A DNA stretch of 64,000 bases from Hydractinia symbiolongicarpus (taxonomy: Eukaryota; Cnidaria; Hydrozoa; Anthoathecata; Hydractiniidae): assembly GCF_029227915.1 (NCBI RefSeq), contig NC_079887.1, forward strand, positions 26,907,650 to 26,971,649. Reading direction: 5' to 3'. This document shows, piece by piece, positions 22,578 to 37,100 of the stretch. A program made the translations under genes and the position numbers. The notes below the pieces were generated by a model. The model searched no databases and was not told where the DNA came from. It saw nothing but the letters and a program-made list of their open reading frames with translations. Within the stretch, counting starts at the first letter, position 1. Each line of letters starts with the position of its first letter.

Positions 22578-25500
22578 CCGGGCCTTGGCCCGTATAGTCG
22601 AATGTATACAAAGAAAGTACCGAGGGAGTAAACTCATTTCCCGAACGATTTTTTAAATTTTTTTTTCACTACTAAAACGCATGAGACTTGTAGTTTTCAA
22701 AAATGTTTTTATTTTTGATGAGACGCTTAATGAAAGAGGTTTAATCGCCGGAAGACGAAAACCCGCGATTTCCCGTAAATCCCGGGCTTGGCCCGTATAG
22801 TCGAATGTATACAAAGATAGTATCCTGTGAGTAAACTCATTTCCAGAACGATTTTTTAAATTATTTTTTCACCACTAAAACGCATCAGACTTGTAGTTTT
22901 TAAAAATGTTTTCATTTTTGATGAGACGCTGAATAAAAGAAGTTTAATCGCCGGCAAACGAAAACTTGCGATTTCCCGTATATTCCGGCTTGGCCCGTAT
23001 AGTCGAAAGTATACAAAGAAAGTACCCAGGGAGTAAACTCATTTCCAGAACGATTTTTTAAATTATATTTTCACCACTAAAACGCATGAGACTTGTAGTT
23101 TTCAAAAAAGTTTTCATTTTTGATGAGACGCTGAATAAAAGCAGTTTAATCGCCGGCAAACGAAATCCCGCGTTTTCCCGTAAATCCGGGGCTTGGCCCG
23201 TATAGTCGAATGTATACAAAGAAAGTACCGAGGGAGTAAACTCATTTCCCGAACGATTTTTTAAATTTTTTTTTCACCACTAAAACGCATGAGACTTGTA
23301 GTTTTCAAAAATGTTTTTATTTTTGATGAGACGCCTAATGAAAGAGGTTTAATCGCCGGAAAACGAAAACCCGCGATTTCCCGTAAATCCCGGGCTTGGC
23401 CCGTATAGTCGAATGTATACAAAGAAAGTATCCTGTGAGTAAACTCATTTCCAGAACGATTTTTTAGATTATTTTTTCACCACTAAAACGCATCAGACTT
23501 GTAGTTTTTAAAAATGTTTTCATTTTTGATGAGACGCTGAATAAAAGAAGTTTAATCGCCGGCAAACGAAAACCCGCGATTTCCCGTAAATTCCGGCTTG
23601 CCCGTATAGTCGAAAGTATACAAAGAAAGTACCCAGGGAGTAAACTCATTTCCAGAACGATTTTTTAAATTATATTTTCACCACTAAAACGCATGAGACT
23701 TGTAGTTTTCAAAAAAGTTTTCATTTTTGATGAGACGCTGAATAAAAGCAGTTTAATCGCCGGCAAACGAAATCCCGCGTTTTCCCGTAAATCCGGGGCT
23801 TGGCCCGTATAGTCGAATGTATACAAAGAAAGTACCCAGGGAGTAAACTCATTTCCCGAACTATTTTTTAATTTTTTTTTTCACCACTAAAACGCATGAG
23901 ACTTGTAGTTTTTAAAAATGTTTTTATTTTTGATGAGACGCTTAATGAAAGAGGTTTAATCGCCGGAAAACGAAAACCCGCGATTTCCCGTAAATCCCGG
24001 GCTTGGCCCGTATAGTCGAATGTATACAAAGAAAGTATCCTGTGAGTAAACTCATTTCCAGAACGATTTTTTAAATTATTTTTTCACCACTAAAACGCAT
24101 CAGACTTGTAGTTTTTAAAAATGTTTTCATTTTTGATGAGACGCTGAATAAAAGAAGTTTAATCGCCGGCAAACGAAAACCCGCGATTTCCCGTAAATTC
24201 TGGCTTGGCCCGTATAGTCAAAAGTATACAAAGAAAGTACCCAGGGAGTAAACTCATTTCCCGAACGATTTTTTAAATTATTTTTTCACCACTAAAACGC
24301 ATGAGACTTGTAGTTTTCAAAAAAGTTTTCATTTTTGATGAGACGCTGAATAAAAGCAGTTTAATCGCCGGTAAACGAAAACCTGCGATTTCCCTAAATC
24401 CCGGACTCGGCCCGTATAGTCAAAAGTATACAAAGAAAGTACCCAGGGAGTAAACTCATTTCCAGAACGATTTTTTAAATTATTTTTTCACCACTAAAAC
24501 GCATAAGACTTGTAGTTTTTAAAAATGTTTTCATTTTTGATGAGACGCTGAATAAAAGAAGTTTAATCGCCGGCAAACGAAAACCCGCGATTTCCCGTAA
24601 ATCCCGCGCTTGGCCCGTATAGTCAAAAGTATACAAAGAAAGAACCCAGGGAGTAAACTCATTTCCCGAACGATTTTTTATATTATTTTTTTACCACTAA
24701 ACGCATGAGACTTGTACTTTTCAAAAATATTTTCATATTTGATGGGACGCTGAATAAAAGAAGTTTAATCGCCGGCAAACGAAAATCCGCGATTTCCCGT
24801 AAATCCCGGACTCGGCCCGTTTAGTCAAAAGTATACAAAGAAAGTACCCAGGGAGTAAAATCATTTCCCGAACGATTTTTTAAATTATTTTTTCACCACT
24901 AAAACGCATGAGACTTGTAGTTTTCAAAAATGTTTTCATTTTTGATGAGACGCTGAATAAAAGAAGTTTAATCGCCGGCAAACGAAAACCCGCGATTTCC
25001 CGTAAATCCCGGCTTGGCCCGTATAGTCAAAAGTATACAAAGAAAGTACCCGGGGAGTAAACTCATTTCCCGAACGATTTTTTAAATTATTTTTTCACCA
25101 CTAAAACGCATGAGACTTGTAGTTTTCAAAAATGTTTTCATTTTCGATGAGACGCTGAATAAAAGAAGTTTAATCGCCGGCAAACGAAAACCAGCGACTT
25201 CCCGTAAATCCCGCGCTTGGCCCGTATAGTCAAAAGTATATAAAGAAAGTACCCAGGGAGTAAACTCATTTCCCGAAGGATTTTTTAAATTACTTTTTCA
25301 CCATTAAAACGCATGAGACTTGTAGTTTTTAAAAATGTTTTCATTTCTGATGAGACGCTGAATAAAAGAATTTTTAATCGCCGGCAAACGAAAACCTGCG
25401 ATTTCCCGTAAATCCGGGCCTTGGCCCGTATAGTCGAATGTATACAAAGAAAGTACCGAGGGAGTAAACTCATTTCCCGAACGATTTTTTAAATTTTTTT

Positions 25501-26600
25501 TTCACCACTAAAACGCATGAGACTTGTAGTTTTCAAAAAAGTTTTCATTTTTGATGAGACGCTGAATAAAAGCAGTTTAATCGCCGGCAAACGAAATCCC
25601 GCGTTTTCCCGTAAATCCGGGGCGTGGCCCGTATAGTCGAATGTATACAAAGAAAGTACCCAGGGAGTAAACTCATTTCCCGAACTATTTTTTAAATTTT
25701 TTTTTCACCACTAAAACGCATGAGACTTGTAGTTTTTAAAAATGTTTTTATTTTTGATGAGACGCTTAATGAAAGAGGTTTAATCGCCGGAAAACGAAAA
25801 CCCGCGTTTTCCCGTAAATCCCGGGCTTGGCCCGTATAGTCGAATGTATACAAAGAAAGTATCCTGTGAGTAAACTCATTTCCAGAACGATTTTTTAAAT
25901 TATTTTTTCACCACTAAAACGCATCAGACTTGTAGTTTTTAAAAATGTTTTCATTTTTGATGAGACGCTGAATAAAAGAAGTTTAATCGCCGGCAAACGA
26001 AAACCCGCGATTTCCCGTAAATTCCGGCTTGGCCCGTATAGTCAAAAGTATACAAAGAAAGTACCCAGGGAGTAAACTCATTTCCCGAACGATTTTTTAA
26101 ATTATTTTTTCACCACTAAAACGCATGATACTTGTAGTTGTCAAAAATGTTTTCATTTTTGATGAGACGCTGAATAAAAGCAGTTTAATCGCCGGCAAAC
26201 GAAAACCCGCGATTTCCCGTAAATTCCGGCTTGGCCCGTATAGTCAAAAGTATACAAAGAAAGTACCCAGGGAGTAAACTCATTTCCTGAACGATTTTTT
26301 AAATTACTTTTTCACCACTAAAACGCATGATACTTATAGTTTTTAAAAATGTTTTCATTTTTGATGAGACGCTGAATAAAAGAAGTTTAATCGCCGGCAA
26401 ACGAAAACCTGCGATTTCCCTAAATCCCGGGCTTGGCACGTATAGTCGAATGTATACAAAGAAAGTACCCTGTGAGTAAACTCATTTCCAGAACGATTTT
26501 TTAAATTATTTTTTCACCACTAAAACGCATAAGACTTGTAGTTTTCGAAAATGTTTTCATTTTTGATGAGACGCTGAATAAAACCAGTTTAATCGCCGGC
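22577..26600. repeat. Downstream copy of the 15.6-19.9 kb segment
   Basis: About 22.7-24.3 kb repeats 15.6-17.2 kb at an offset of 7,088 bp. About 24.3-26.6 kb repeats 17.6-19.9 kb at an offset of 6,684 bp (CGCGCTTGG at 17921/24605, CCAGCGACTT at 18507/25191, GATACTTGTAGTTGTC at 19443/26127). The change of offset equals two monomers lost from this copy or gained in the other. This is a segmental duplication of about 4 kb inside the array. Confidence 0.8.
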
Positions 26601-27940
26601 AAACGAAAACCTGCGATTTCCCTAAATCCCGGACTCGGCCCGTATAGTCAAAAGTATACAAAGAAAGTACCCAGGGAGTAAACTCATTTCCAGAACGATT
26701 TTTTAAATTATTTTTTCACCACTAAAACGCATAAGACTTGTAGTTTTTAAAAATGTTTTCATTTTTGATGAGACGCTGAATAAAAGAAGTTTAATCGCCG
26801 GCAAACGAAAACCCGCGATTTCCCGTAAATCCCGGGCTTGGCCCGTATAGTCAAAAGTATACAAAGAAAGTACCCAGGGAGTAAACTCATTTCCTGAACG
26901 ATTTTTTAAATTACTTTTTCACCACTAAAACGCATCAGACTTGTAGTTTTTAAAAATGTTTTCATTTTTGATGAGACGCTGAATAAAAGAAGTTTAATCG
27001 CCGGCAAACGAAAACCCGCGATTTCCCGTAAATTCCGGCTTGGCCCGTATAGTCAAAAGTATACAAAGAAAGTACCCAGGGAGTAAACTCATTTCCCGAA
27101 CGATTTTTTAAATTATTTTTTCACCACTAAAACGCATGATACTTGTAGTTGTCAAAAATGTTTTCATTTTTGATGAGACGCTGAATAAAAGCAGTTTAAT
27201 CGCCGGCAAACGAAAACCCGCGATTTCCCGTAAATTCCGGCTTGGCCCGTATAGTCAAAAGTATACAAAGAAAGTACCCAGGGAGTAAACTCATTTCCTG
27301 AACGATTTTTTAAATTACTTTTTCACCACTAAAACGCATGATACTTATAGTTTTTAAAAATGTTTTCATTTTTGATGAGACGCTGAATAAAAGAAGTTTA
27401 ATCGCCGGCAAACGAAAACCTGCGATTTCCCTAAATCCCGGGCTTGGCACGTATAGTCGAATGTATACAAAGAAAGTACCCTGTGAGTAAACTCATTTCC
27501 AGAACGATTTTTTAAATTATTTTTTCACCACTAAAACGCATAAGACTTGTAGTTTTCGAAAATGTTTTCATTTTTGATGAGACGCTGAATAAAACCAGTT
27601 TAATCGCCGGCAAACGAAAACCTGCGATTTCCCTAAATCCCGGACTCGGCCCGTATAGTCAAAAGTATACAAAGAAAGTACCCAGGGAGTAAACTCATTT
27701 CCAGAACGATTTTTTAAATTATTTTTTCACCACTAAAACGCATAAGACTTGTAGTTTTTAAAAATGTTTTCATTTTTGATGAGACGCTGAATAAAAGAAG
27801 TTTAATCGCCGGCAAACGAAAACCCGCGATTTCCCGTAAATCCCGGGCTTGGCCCGTATAGTCAAAAGTATACAAAGAAAGTACCCAGGGAGTAAACTCA
27901 TTTCCTGAACGATTTTTTAAATTACTTTTTCACCACTAAA
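25920..27940. repeat. Tandem five-monomer duplication, about 1,011 bp
   Basis: Two adjacent units, about 25920-26930 and 26930-27940, share ATGATACTTGTAGTTGTC (26127 and about 27138), ATGATACTTATAG, TTTTCGAAAATG and the rare AATAAAACCAGTTT (26581 and 27592). The constant offset of about 1,011 bp equals five monomers. The right unit is followed by monomers of the left-edge four-monomer family. Confidence 0.82.
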
Positions 27941-30900
27941 ACGCATGAGACTTGTAGTTTTCAAGAATGTTTTCATTTTTGATGAGACGCTGAATAAAAG
28001 CAGTTTAATCGCCGGCAAACGAAAACCCACGATTTCCCGTAAATCCCGGGCTTGGCACGTATAGTCGAATGTATACAAAGAAAGTACCCTGTGAGTTAAC
28101 TCATTTCCAGAACGATTTTTTAAATTATTTTTTCACCACTAAAACGCATAAGACTTGTAGTTTTTAAAAATGTTTTCATTTTTGATGAGACGCTGAATAA
28201 AAGAAGTTTAATCGCCGGCAAACGAAAACCCGCGATTTCCCGTAAATCCCGGGCTTGGCCCGTATAGTCAAAAGTATACAAAGAAAGTACCCAGGGAGTA
28301 AACTCATTTCCTGAACGATTTTTTAAATTACTTTTTCACCACTAAAACGCATGATACTTATAGTTTTTAAAAATGTTTTCATTTTTGATGAGACGCTGAA
28401 TAAAAGAAGTTTAATCGCCGGCAAACGAAAACCTGCGATTTCCCGTATATCCTGGACTCGGCCCGTATAGTCAAAAGTATACAAAGAAAGAACCCAGGGA
28501 GTAAACTCATTTCCCAAACGATTTTTTAAATTATTATTTCACCACTAAAACGCATGAGACTTGTAGTTTTCAAGAATGTTTTCATTTTTGATGAGACGCT
28601 GAATAAAAGCAGTTTAATCGCCGGCAAACGAAAACCCGCGATTTCCCGTAAATCCTGGGCTTGGCACGTATAGTCGAATGTATACAAAGAAAGTACCCTG
28701 TGAGTTAACTCATTTCCAGAACGATTTTTTAAATTATTTTTTCACCACTAAAACGCATAAGACTAGTAGTTTTTAAAAATGTTTTCATTTTTGATGAGAC
28801 GCTGAATAAAAGAAGTTTAATCGCCGGCAAACGAAAACCCGCGATTTCCCGTAAATCCCGGCTTGGCCCGTATAGTCAAAAGTATACAAAGAAAGTACCC
28901 AGGGAGTAAACTCAATTCCCGAACGATTTTTTAAATTACTTTTTCACCACTAAAACGCATGATACTTGTAGTTTTTAAAAATGTTTTCATTTTTGATGAG
29001 ACGCTGAATAAAAGAAGTTTAATCGCCGGCAAACGAAAACCCGCGATTTCCCGTAAATCCCGGGCTTGGCCCGTATAGTCAATAGTATACAAAGAAAGTA
29101 CCCAGGGAGTAAACTCATTTCCTGAACGATTTTTTAAATTACTTTTTCACCACTAAAACGCATGATACTTGTAGTTTTTAAAAATGTTTTCATTTTTGAT
29201 GAGACGCTGAATAAAAGAAGTTTAATCGCCGGCAAACGAAAACCTGCGATTTCCCGTAAATCCTGGACTCGGCCCGTATAGTCAAAAGTATACAAAGAAA
29301 GTACCCAGGGAGTAAACTCATTTCCCAAACGATATTTTAAATTATTATTTCACCACTAAAACGCATGAGACTTGTAGTTTTCAAGAATGTTTTCATTTTT
29401 GATGAGACGCTGAATAAAAGCAGTTTAATCGCCGGCAAACGAAAACCCGCGATTTCCCGTAAATCCCGGGCTTGGCACGTATAGTCGAATGTATACAAAG
29501 AAAGTAACCTGTGAGTTAACTCATTTCCAGAACGATTTTTTAAATTATTTTTTCACCACTAAAACGCATCAGACTTGTAGTTTTTAAAAATGTTTTCATT
29601 TTTGATGAGACTCTGAATAAAAGAAGTTTAATCGCCGGCAAACGAAAACCTGCGATTTCCCTAAATCCCGGGCTGGGCACGTATAGTCGAATGTATACAA
29701 AGAAAGTACCCTGTGAGTAAACTCATTTCCAGAACGATTTTTTAAATTATTTTTTCACTACTAAAACGCATAAGACTTGTAGTTTTTAAAAATGTTTTCA
29801 TTTTTGATGAGACGCTGAATAAAAGAAGTTTTATCGCCGGTAAACGAAAACCCGCGATTTCCCTTAAATCCCGGCTTGGCCCGTATAGTCAAAAGTATAC
29901 AAAGAAAGTACCCAGGGAGTAAACCCATTTCCCGAACGATTTTTTAAATTACTTTTTCACCACTAAAACGCATGAGACTTGTAGTTTTTAAAAATGTTTT
30001 CATTTTTGATGAGACGCTGAATAAAAGAAGTTTAATCGCCGGCAAACGAAAACCTGCGATTTCCCTAAATCCTGGACCCGGCCTGTATAGTCAAAAGTAT
30101 ACAAAGAAAGTACCCAGGGAGTAAACTCATTTCTCAAACGATTTTTTAAATTATTATTTCACCACTAAAAGGCATGAGACTTGTAGTTTTCAAGAATGTT
30201 TTCATTTTTGATGAGACGCTGAATAAAAGCAGTTTAATCGCCGGCAAACGAAAACCCGCGATTTCCCGTAAATTCCGGGCTTGGCACGTATAGTCGAATG
30301 TATACAAAGAAAGTACCCTGTGAGTTAACTCATTTCCAGAACGATTTTTTAAATTATTTTTTCACCACTAAAACCCATAAGACTTGTAGTTTTTAAAAAT
30401 GTTTTCATTTTTGATGAGACGCTGAATAAAAGAAGTTTAATCGCCGGCAAACGAAAACCCGCGATTTCCCGTAAATCGCGGCTTGGCCCGTATAGTCAAA
30501 AGTATACAAAGAAAGTACCCAGAGAGTTAGCTCATTTCCCGAACGATTTTTTAAATTACTTTTTCACCACTAAAACGCATGAGACTTGTAGTTTTTAAAA
30601 ATGTTTTCATTTTTGATGAGACGCTGAATAAAAGAAGTTTAATCGCCGACAAACGAAAACCTGCGATTTCCCTAAATCCCGGGCTTGGCACGTATAGTCG
30701 AATGTATACAAAGAAAGTACCCTGTGAGTAAACTCATTTCCCGAACGATTTTTTAAATTACTTTTTCACCACTAAAACGCATGATACTTGTAGTTTTTAA
30801 AAATGTTTTTATTTTTGATGAGACGCTGAATAAAAGAATTTTAATCGCCAGCAAACGAAAACCTGCGATTTCCCGTAAATCCTGGACTCGGCCCGTATAG

Positions 30901-31140
30901 TCAAAAGTATACAAAGAAAGTACCCAGGGAGTAAACTCATTTCCCAAACGATTTTTTAAATTATTATTTCACCACTAAAACGCATGAGACTTGTAGTTTT
31001 CAAGAATGTTTTCATTTTTGATGAGACGCTGAATAAAAGAAGTTTAATCGCCGGCAAACGAAAACCCGCGATTTCCCGTAAATCCAGGCTTGGCCCGTAT
31101 AGTCAAAAGTATACAAAGAAAGTACCCAGGGAGTAAACTC
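27940..31140. repeat. Second occurrence of the four-monomer family
   Basis: Monomers with TTTCCCAAACG plus TTATTATTTCACC, otherwise typical of 1545-6201, return here (about 28525, 29340, 30150 and 30957) at multiples of about 810 bp. They differ from the left-edge copies by CAAGAATG, CCTGTGAGTTAACTC and ATGATACTT, so they form an older or separately evolved branch of the same HOR. Confidence 0.75.
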
Positions 31141-32150
31141 ATTTCCCGAACGATTTTTTAAATTACTTTTTCACCACTAAAACGCATGAGACTTGTAGTT
31201 TTTAAAAATGTTTTTATTTTTGATGAGACGCTTAATGAAAGAGGTTTAATCGCCGGAAAACGAAAACCCGCGATTTCCCGTAAATCCCGGGCTTGGCCCG
31301 TATAGTCGAATGTATACAAAGAAAGTACCCTGTGAGTAAACTCATTTCCAGAACGATTTTTTAAATTATTTTTTCACCACTAAAACGCATCAGACTTGTA
31401 GTTTTTAAAAATATTTTCATTTTTGATGAGACGCTGAATAAAAGCAGTTTAATCGCCGGCAAACAAAAACCCGCGATTTCCCGTAAATCCCGGGCTTGAC
31501 ACGTATAGTCGAATGTATACAAAAAAGTACCCTGTGAGTTAACTCATTTCCAGAACGATTTTTTAAATTATTTTTTCAACACTAAAACCCATAAGACTTG
31601 TAGTTTTTAAAAATGTTTTTATTTTTGATGAGACGCTGAATAAAAGAAGTTTAATCGCCGGCAAACGAAAACCTGCGATTTTCCTAAATCCCGGGCTTGG
31701 CACGTATAGTCGAATGTATAAAAAGAAAGTACCCTGTGAGTAAACTCATTTCCAGAACGATTTTTTAAATTATTTTTTCACTACTAAAACGCATAAGACT
31801 TGTAGTTTTTAAAAATGTTTTCATTTTTGATGAGACGCTGAATAAAAGAAGTTTAATCGCCGGCAAACGAAAACCCGCAATTTCCCGTAAATCCCGGATT
31901 GGCCCGTATAGTCAAAAGTATACAAAGAAAGTACCCATGGAGTAAACTCATTTCCCGAACGATTTTTTAAATTACTTTTTCACCACTAAAACGCATGAGA
32001 CTTGTAGTTTTTAAAAATGTTTTCATTTTTGATGAGACGCTGAATAAAAGAAGTTTAATCGCCGGCAAACGAAAACCTGCGATTTCCCTAAATCCCGGGC
32101 TTGGCACGTATAGTCGAATGTATACAAAGAAAGTACCCTGTGAGTAAACT
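31140..32150. repeat. Mixed satellite monomers
   Basis: About five monomers link the 28-31 kb HOR to the 1,011 bp duplication. They include GCTTAATGAAAGAGG, CATCAGAC and CACTACTAAAACG types, and the first monomer with a one-base loss in the spacer (TATACAAAAAAGTACC near 31519). I see no gene or insertion. Confidence 0.7.
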
Positions 32151-34180
32151 CATTTCCAGAACGATTTTTTAAATTATTTTTTCACCACTAAAACGCATAA
32201 GACTTGCAGTTTTTAAAAATGTTTTCATTTTTGATGAGACGCTGAATAAAAGAAGTTTAATCGCCGACAAACGAAAACCCGCGATTTCCCGTAAATCCCG
32301 GCTTGGCCCGTATAGTCAAAAGTATACAAAGGAAGTACCCAGGGAGTAAACTCATTTCCCGAATGATTTTTTAAATTACTTTTCCACCACTAAAACGCAT
32401 AAGACTTGTAGTTTTCAAAAATGTTTTCATTTTTGATGAGACGCTTAATGAAAGAGGTTTAATCGCCGGAAAACGAAAACTCGCAATTTCTCGTAAATCC
32501 CGGGCTTGGCCCGTATAGTCGAATGTATACAAAGAAAGTACCCTGTGAGTAAACTCATTTCCAGAACGATTTTTTAAATTATTTTTTCACCACTAAAACG
32601 CATCAGACTTGTAGTTTTTAAAATTGTTTTCATTTTTGATGAGACGCTGAATAAAAGAAGTTTAATCGCCGGAAAACGAAAACCTGCGATTTCCTTAAAT
32701 CCCGGGCTTGGCACGTATAGTCGAATGTATACAAAGAAAGTACCCTGTGAGTAAACTCATTTCCAGAACGATTTTTTAAATTATTTTTTCACTACTAAAA
32801 CGCATAAGACTTGTAGTTTTTAAAAATGTTTTCATTTTTGATGAGACGCTGAATAAAAGAAGTTTAATCGCCGGCAAACGAAAACCCGCGACTTCTTGTA
32901 AATCCCGGCTTGGCCCGTACAGTCAAAAGTATACAAAGAAAGTACCCAGGGAGTAAACTCATTTCCCGAACGATTTTTTAACTTACTTTTTCACCACTAA
33001 AACGCATGAGACTTGTAGTTTTTAAAAATGTTTTCATTTTTGATGAGACGCTGAATAAAAGAAGTTTAATCGCCGGCAAACGAAAACCTGCGATTTCCCT
33101 AAATCCCGGGCTTGGCACGTATAGTCGAATGTATACAAAGAAAGTACCCTGTGAGTAAACTCATTTCCAGAACGATTTTTTAAATTATTTTTTCACCACT
33201 AAAACGCATAAGACTTGCAGTTTTTAAAATTGTTTTCATTTTTGATGAGACGCTGAATAAAAGAAGTTTAATCGCCGACAAACGAAAACCCGCGATTTCC
33301 CGTAAATCCCGGCTTGGCCCGTATAGTCAAAAGTATACAAAGGAAGTACCCAGCGAGTAAACTCATTTCCCGAATGATTTTTTAAATTACTTTTCCACCA
33401 CTAAAACGCATAAGACTTGTAGTTTTCAAAAATGTTTTCATTTTTGATGAGACGCTTAATGAAAGAGGTTTAATCGCCGGAAAACGAAAACTCGCAATTT
33501 CTCGTAAATCCCGGGCTTGGCCCGTATAGTCGAATGTATACAAAGAAAGTACCCTGTGAGTAAACTCATTTCCAGAACGATTTTTTAAATTATTTTTTCA
33601 CCACTAAAACGCATCAGACTTGTAGTTTTTAAAATTGTTTTCATTTTTGATGAGACGCTGAATAAAAGAAGTTTAATCGCCGGAAAACGAAAACCTGCGA
33701 TTTCCTTAAATCCCGGGCTTGGCACGTATAGTCGAATGTATACAAAGAAAGTACCCTGTGAGTAAACTCATTTCCAGAACGATTTTTTAAATTATTTTTT
33801 CACTACTAAAACGCATAAGACTTGTAGTTTTTAAAAATGTTTTCATTTTTGATGAGACGCTGAATAAAAGAAGTTTAATCGCCGGCAAACGAAAACCCGC
33901 GACTTCTTGTAAATCCCGGCTTGGCCCGTACAGTCAAAAGTATACAAAGAAAGTACCCAGGGAGTAAACTCATTTCCCGAACGATTTTTTAACTTACTTT
34001 TTCACCACTAAAACGCATGAGACTTGTAGTTTTTAAAAATGTTTTCATTTTTGATGAGACGCTGAATAAAAGAAGTTTAATCGCCGGCAAACGAAAACCT
34101 GCGATTTCCCTAAATCCCGGGCTTGGCACGTATAGTCGAATGTATACAAAGAAAGTACCCTGTGAGTAAACTCATTTCCA
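32150..34180. repeat. Tandem five-monomer duplication, about 1,011 bp (second, independent)
   Basis: Units of about 32150-33160 and 33160-34175 share ACTTGCAGTTTTT (about 32202/33213), TACAAAGGAAG, CCCGAATGATT, CTCGCAATTTCTCG, GACTTCTTGTAAATC (32890/33901), GTACAGTC and TTTAACTTACTT. Only a few differences are visible between units, for example CCAGGGAG versus CCAGCGAG near 33350. The monomers differ from those in the 25.9-27.9 kb duplication, so two independent events gave the same unit size. Confidence 0.83.
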
Positions 34181-37100
34181 GAACGACTTTTTAAATTATT
34201 TTTTCACCACTAAAACGCATGAGACTTGTAGTTTTCAAAAATGTTATCATTTTTGATGAGACGCTGAATAAAAGCAGTTTATTCGCCGGCAAACGAAAAC
34301 CTGCGATTTCCCTAAATCCCGGACTCGGCCCGTATAGTCAAAAGTAACAAAGAAAGTACCCTGTGAATAAACTCATTTCCAGAACGATTTTTTAAATTAT
34401 TTTTTCACCACTAAAACGCATAAGACTTGTAGTTTTTAAAAATGTTTTCATTTTTGATGAGACGCTGAATAAAAGAAGTTTAATCGCCGACAAACGAAAA
34501 CCCGCGATTTCCCGTAAATCCTGGCTTGGCCCGTATAGTCAAAAGTATACAAAGGAAGTACCCAGGGAGTAAACTCATTTCCCGAACGATTATTTAAATT
34601 ACTTTTTCACCACTAAAACGCATGAGACCTGTAGTTTTCAAAATTGTTTTCATTTTTGATGAGACGCTTAATGAAAGAGGTTTAATCGCCGGAAAACGAA
34701 AACCCGCGATTTCCCGTAAGTCCCGGGCTTGGCCCGTATAGTCGAATGTATACAAAGAAAGTACCCTGTGAGTAAACTCATTTCCAGAACGATTTTTTAA
34801 ATTATTTTTTCACCACTAAAACGCATCAGACTTGTAGTTTTTAAAAATGTTTTCATTTTTGATGAGACGCTGAATAAAAGCAGTTTAATCGCCGGCAAAC
34901 GAAAACCCGCGATTTCCCGTAAATCCCGGGCTTGGCACGTATAGTCGAATGTATACAAAAAAGTACCCTGTGAGTTAACTCATTTCCAGAACGATTTTTT
35001 AAATTACTTTTTCACCACTAAAACGCATAAGACTTGTAGTTTTCAAAAATGTTTTCATTTTTGATGAGACGCTTAATGAAAGAGGTTTAATCGCCGGAAA
35101 ACAAAAACCCGCAATTTCCCGTAAATCCCGGGCTTGGCCCGTATAGTCGAATGTATACAAAGAAAGTACCCTGTGAGTAAACTCATTTCCAGAACGATTT
35201 TTTAAATTATTTTTTCACCACTAAAAACGCATCAGACTTGTAGTTTTTAAAAATGTTTTCATTTTTGATGAGACGCTGAATAAAAGAAGTTTAATCGCCG
35301 GAAAACGAAAACCTGCGATTTCCCTAAATCCCGGGCTTGGCACGTATAGTCGAAAGTATACAAAGGAAGTACCCAGGGAGTAAACTCATTTCCCGAACGA
35401 TTATTTAAATTACTTTTTCACCACTAAAACGCATGAGACCTGTAGTTTTCAAAATTGTTTTCATTTTTGATGAGACGCTTAATGAAAGATGTTTAATCGC
35501 CGGAAAACGAAAACCCGCGATTTCCCATAAATACCGGGCTTGGCCCGTATAGTCGAATGTATACAAAGAAAGTACCCTGTGAGTAAACTCATTTCCAGAA
35601 CGATTTTTTAAATTATTTTTTCACCACTAAAACGCATAAGACTTGTAGTTTTTAAAAATGTTTTCATTTTTGATGAGACGCTGAATAAAAGAAGTTTAAT
35701 CGCCGGCAAACGAAAACCCGCGACTTCCCGTAAATCCCGGCTTGGCCCGTACAGTCAAAAGTATACAAAGAAAGTACCCAGGGAGTAAACTCATTTCCCG
35801 AACGATTTTTTAACTTACTTTTTCACCACTAAAACGCATGAGACTTGTAGTTTTTAAAAATGTTTTCATTTTTGATGAGACGCTGAATAAAAGAAGTTTA
35901 ATCGCCGGCAAACGAAAACCTGCGATTTCCCTAAATCCCGGGCTTGGCACGTATAGTCGAATGTATACAAAGAAAGTACCCTGTAAGTAAACTCATTTCC
36001 AGAACGATTTTTTAAATTATTTTTTCACCACTAAAACGCATGAGACTTGTAGTTTTCAAAAATGTTATCATTTTTGATGAGACGCTGAATAAAAGCAGTT
36101 TATTCGCCGGCAAACGAAAACCTGCGATTTCCCTAAATCCCGGACTCGGCCCGTATAGTCAAAAGTAACAAAGAAAGTACCCTGTGAATCAACTCATTTC
36201 CAGAACGATTTTTTAAATTATTTTTTCACCACTAAAACGCATAAGACTTGTAGTTTTTAAAAATGTTTTCATTTTTGATGAGACGCTGAATAAAAGAAGT
36301 TTAATCGCAGACAAACGAAAACCCGCGATTTCCCGTAAATCCTGGCTTGGCCCGTATAGTCAAAAGTATACAAAGGAAGTACCCAGGGAGTAAACTCATT
36401 TCCCGAACGATTATTTAAATTACTTTTTCACCACTAAAATGCATGAGACCTGTAGTTTTCAAAATTGTTTTCATTTTTGATGAGACGCTTAATGAAAGAG
36501 GTTTAATCGCCGGAAAACGAAAACCCGCGATTTCCCGTAAATCCCGGGCTTGGCCCGTATAGTCGAATGTATACAAAGAAAGTACCCTGTGAGTAAACTC
36601 ATTTCCAGAACGATTTTTTAAATTATTTTTTCACCACTAAAACGCATCAGACTTGTAGTTTTTAAAAATGTTTTCATTTTTGATGAGACGCTGAATAAAA
36701 GCAGTTTAATCTCCGGCAAACGAAAACCCGCGATTTCCCGTAAATCCCGGGCTTGGCACGTATAGTCGAATGTATACAAAAAAGTACCCTGTGAGTTAAC
36801 TCATTTCCAGAACGATTTTTTAAATTATTTTTTTACCACTAAAACCCATAAGACTTGTAGTTTTTAAAAATGTTTTCATTTTTGATGAGACGCTGAATAA
36901 AAGAAGTTTAATCGCCGACAAACGAAAACCCGCGATTTCCCGTAAATCCCGGCTTGGCCCGTATAGTCAAAAGTATACAAAGGAAGTACCCAGGGAGTAA
37001 ACTCATTTCCCGAATGATTTTTTAAATTACTTTTTCACCACTAAAACGCATAAGACTTGTAGTTTTCAAAAATGTTTTCATTTTTGATGAGACGCTTAAT

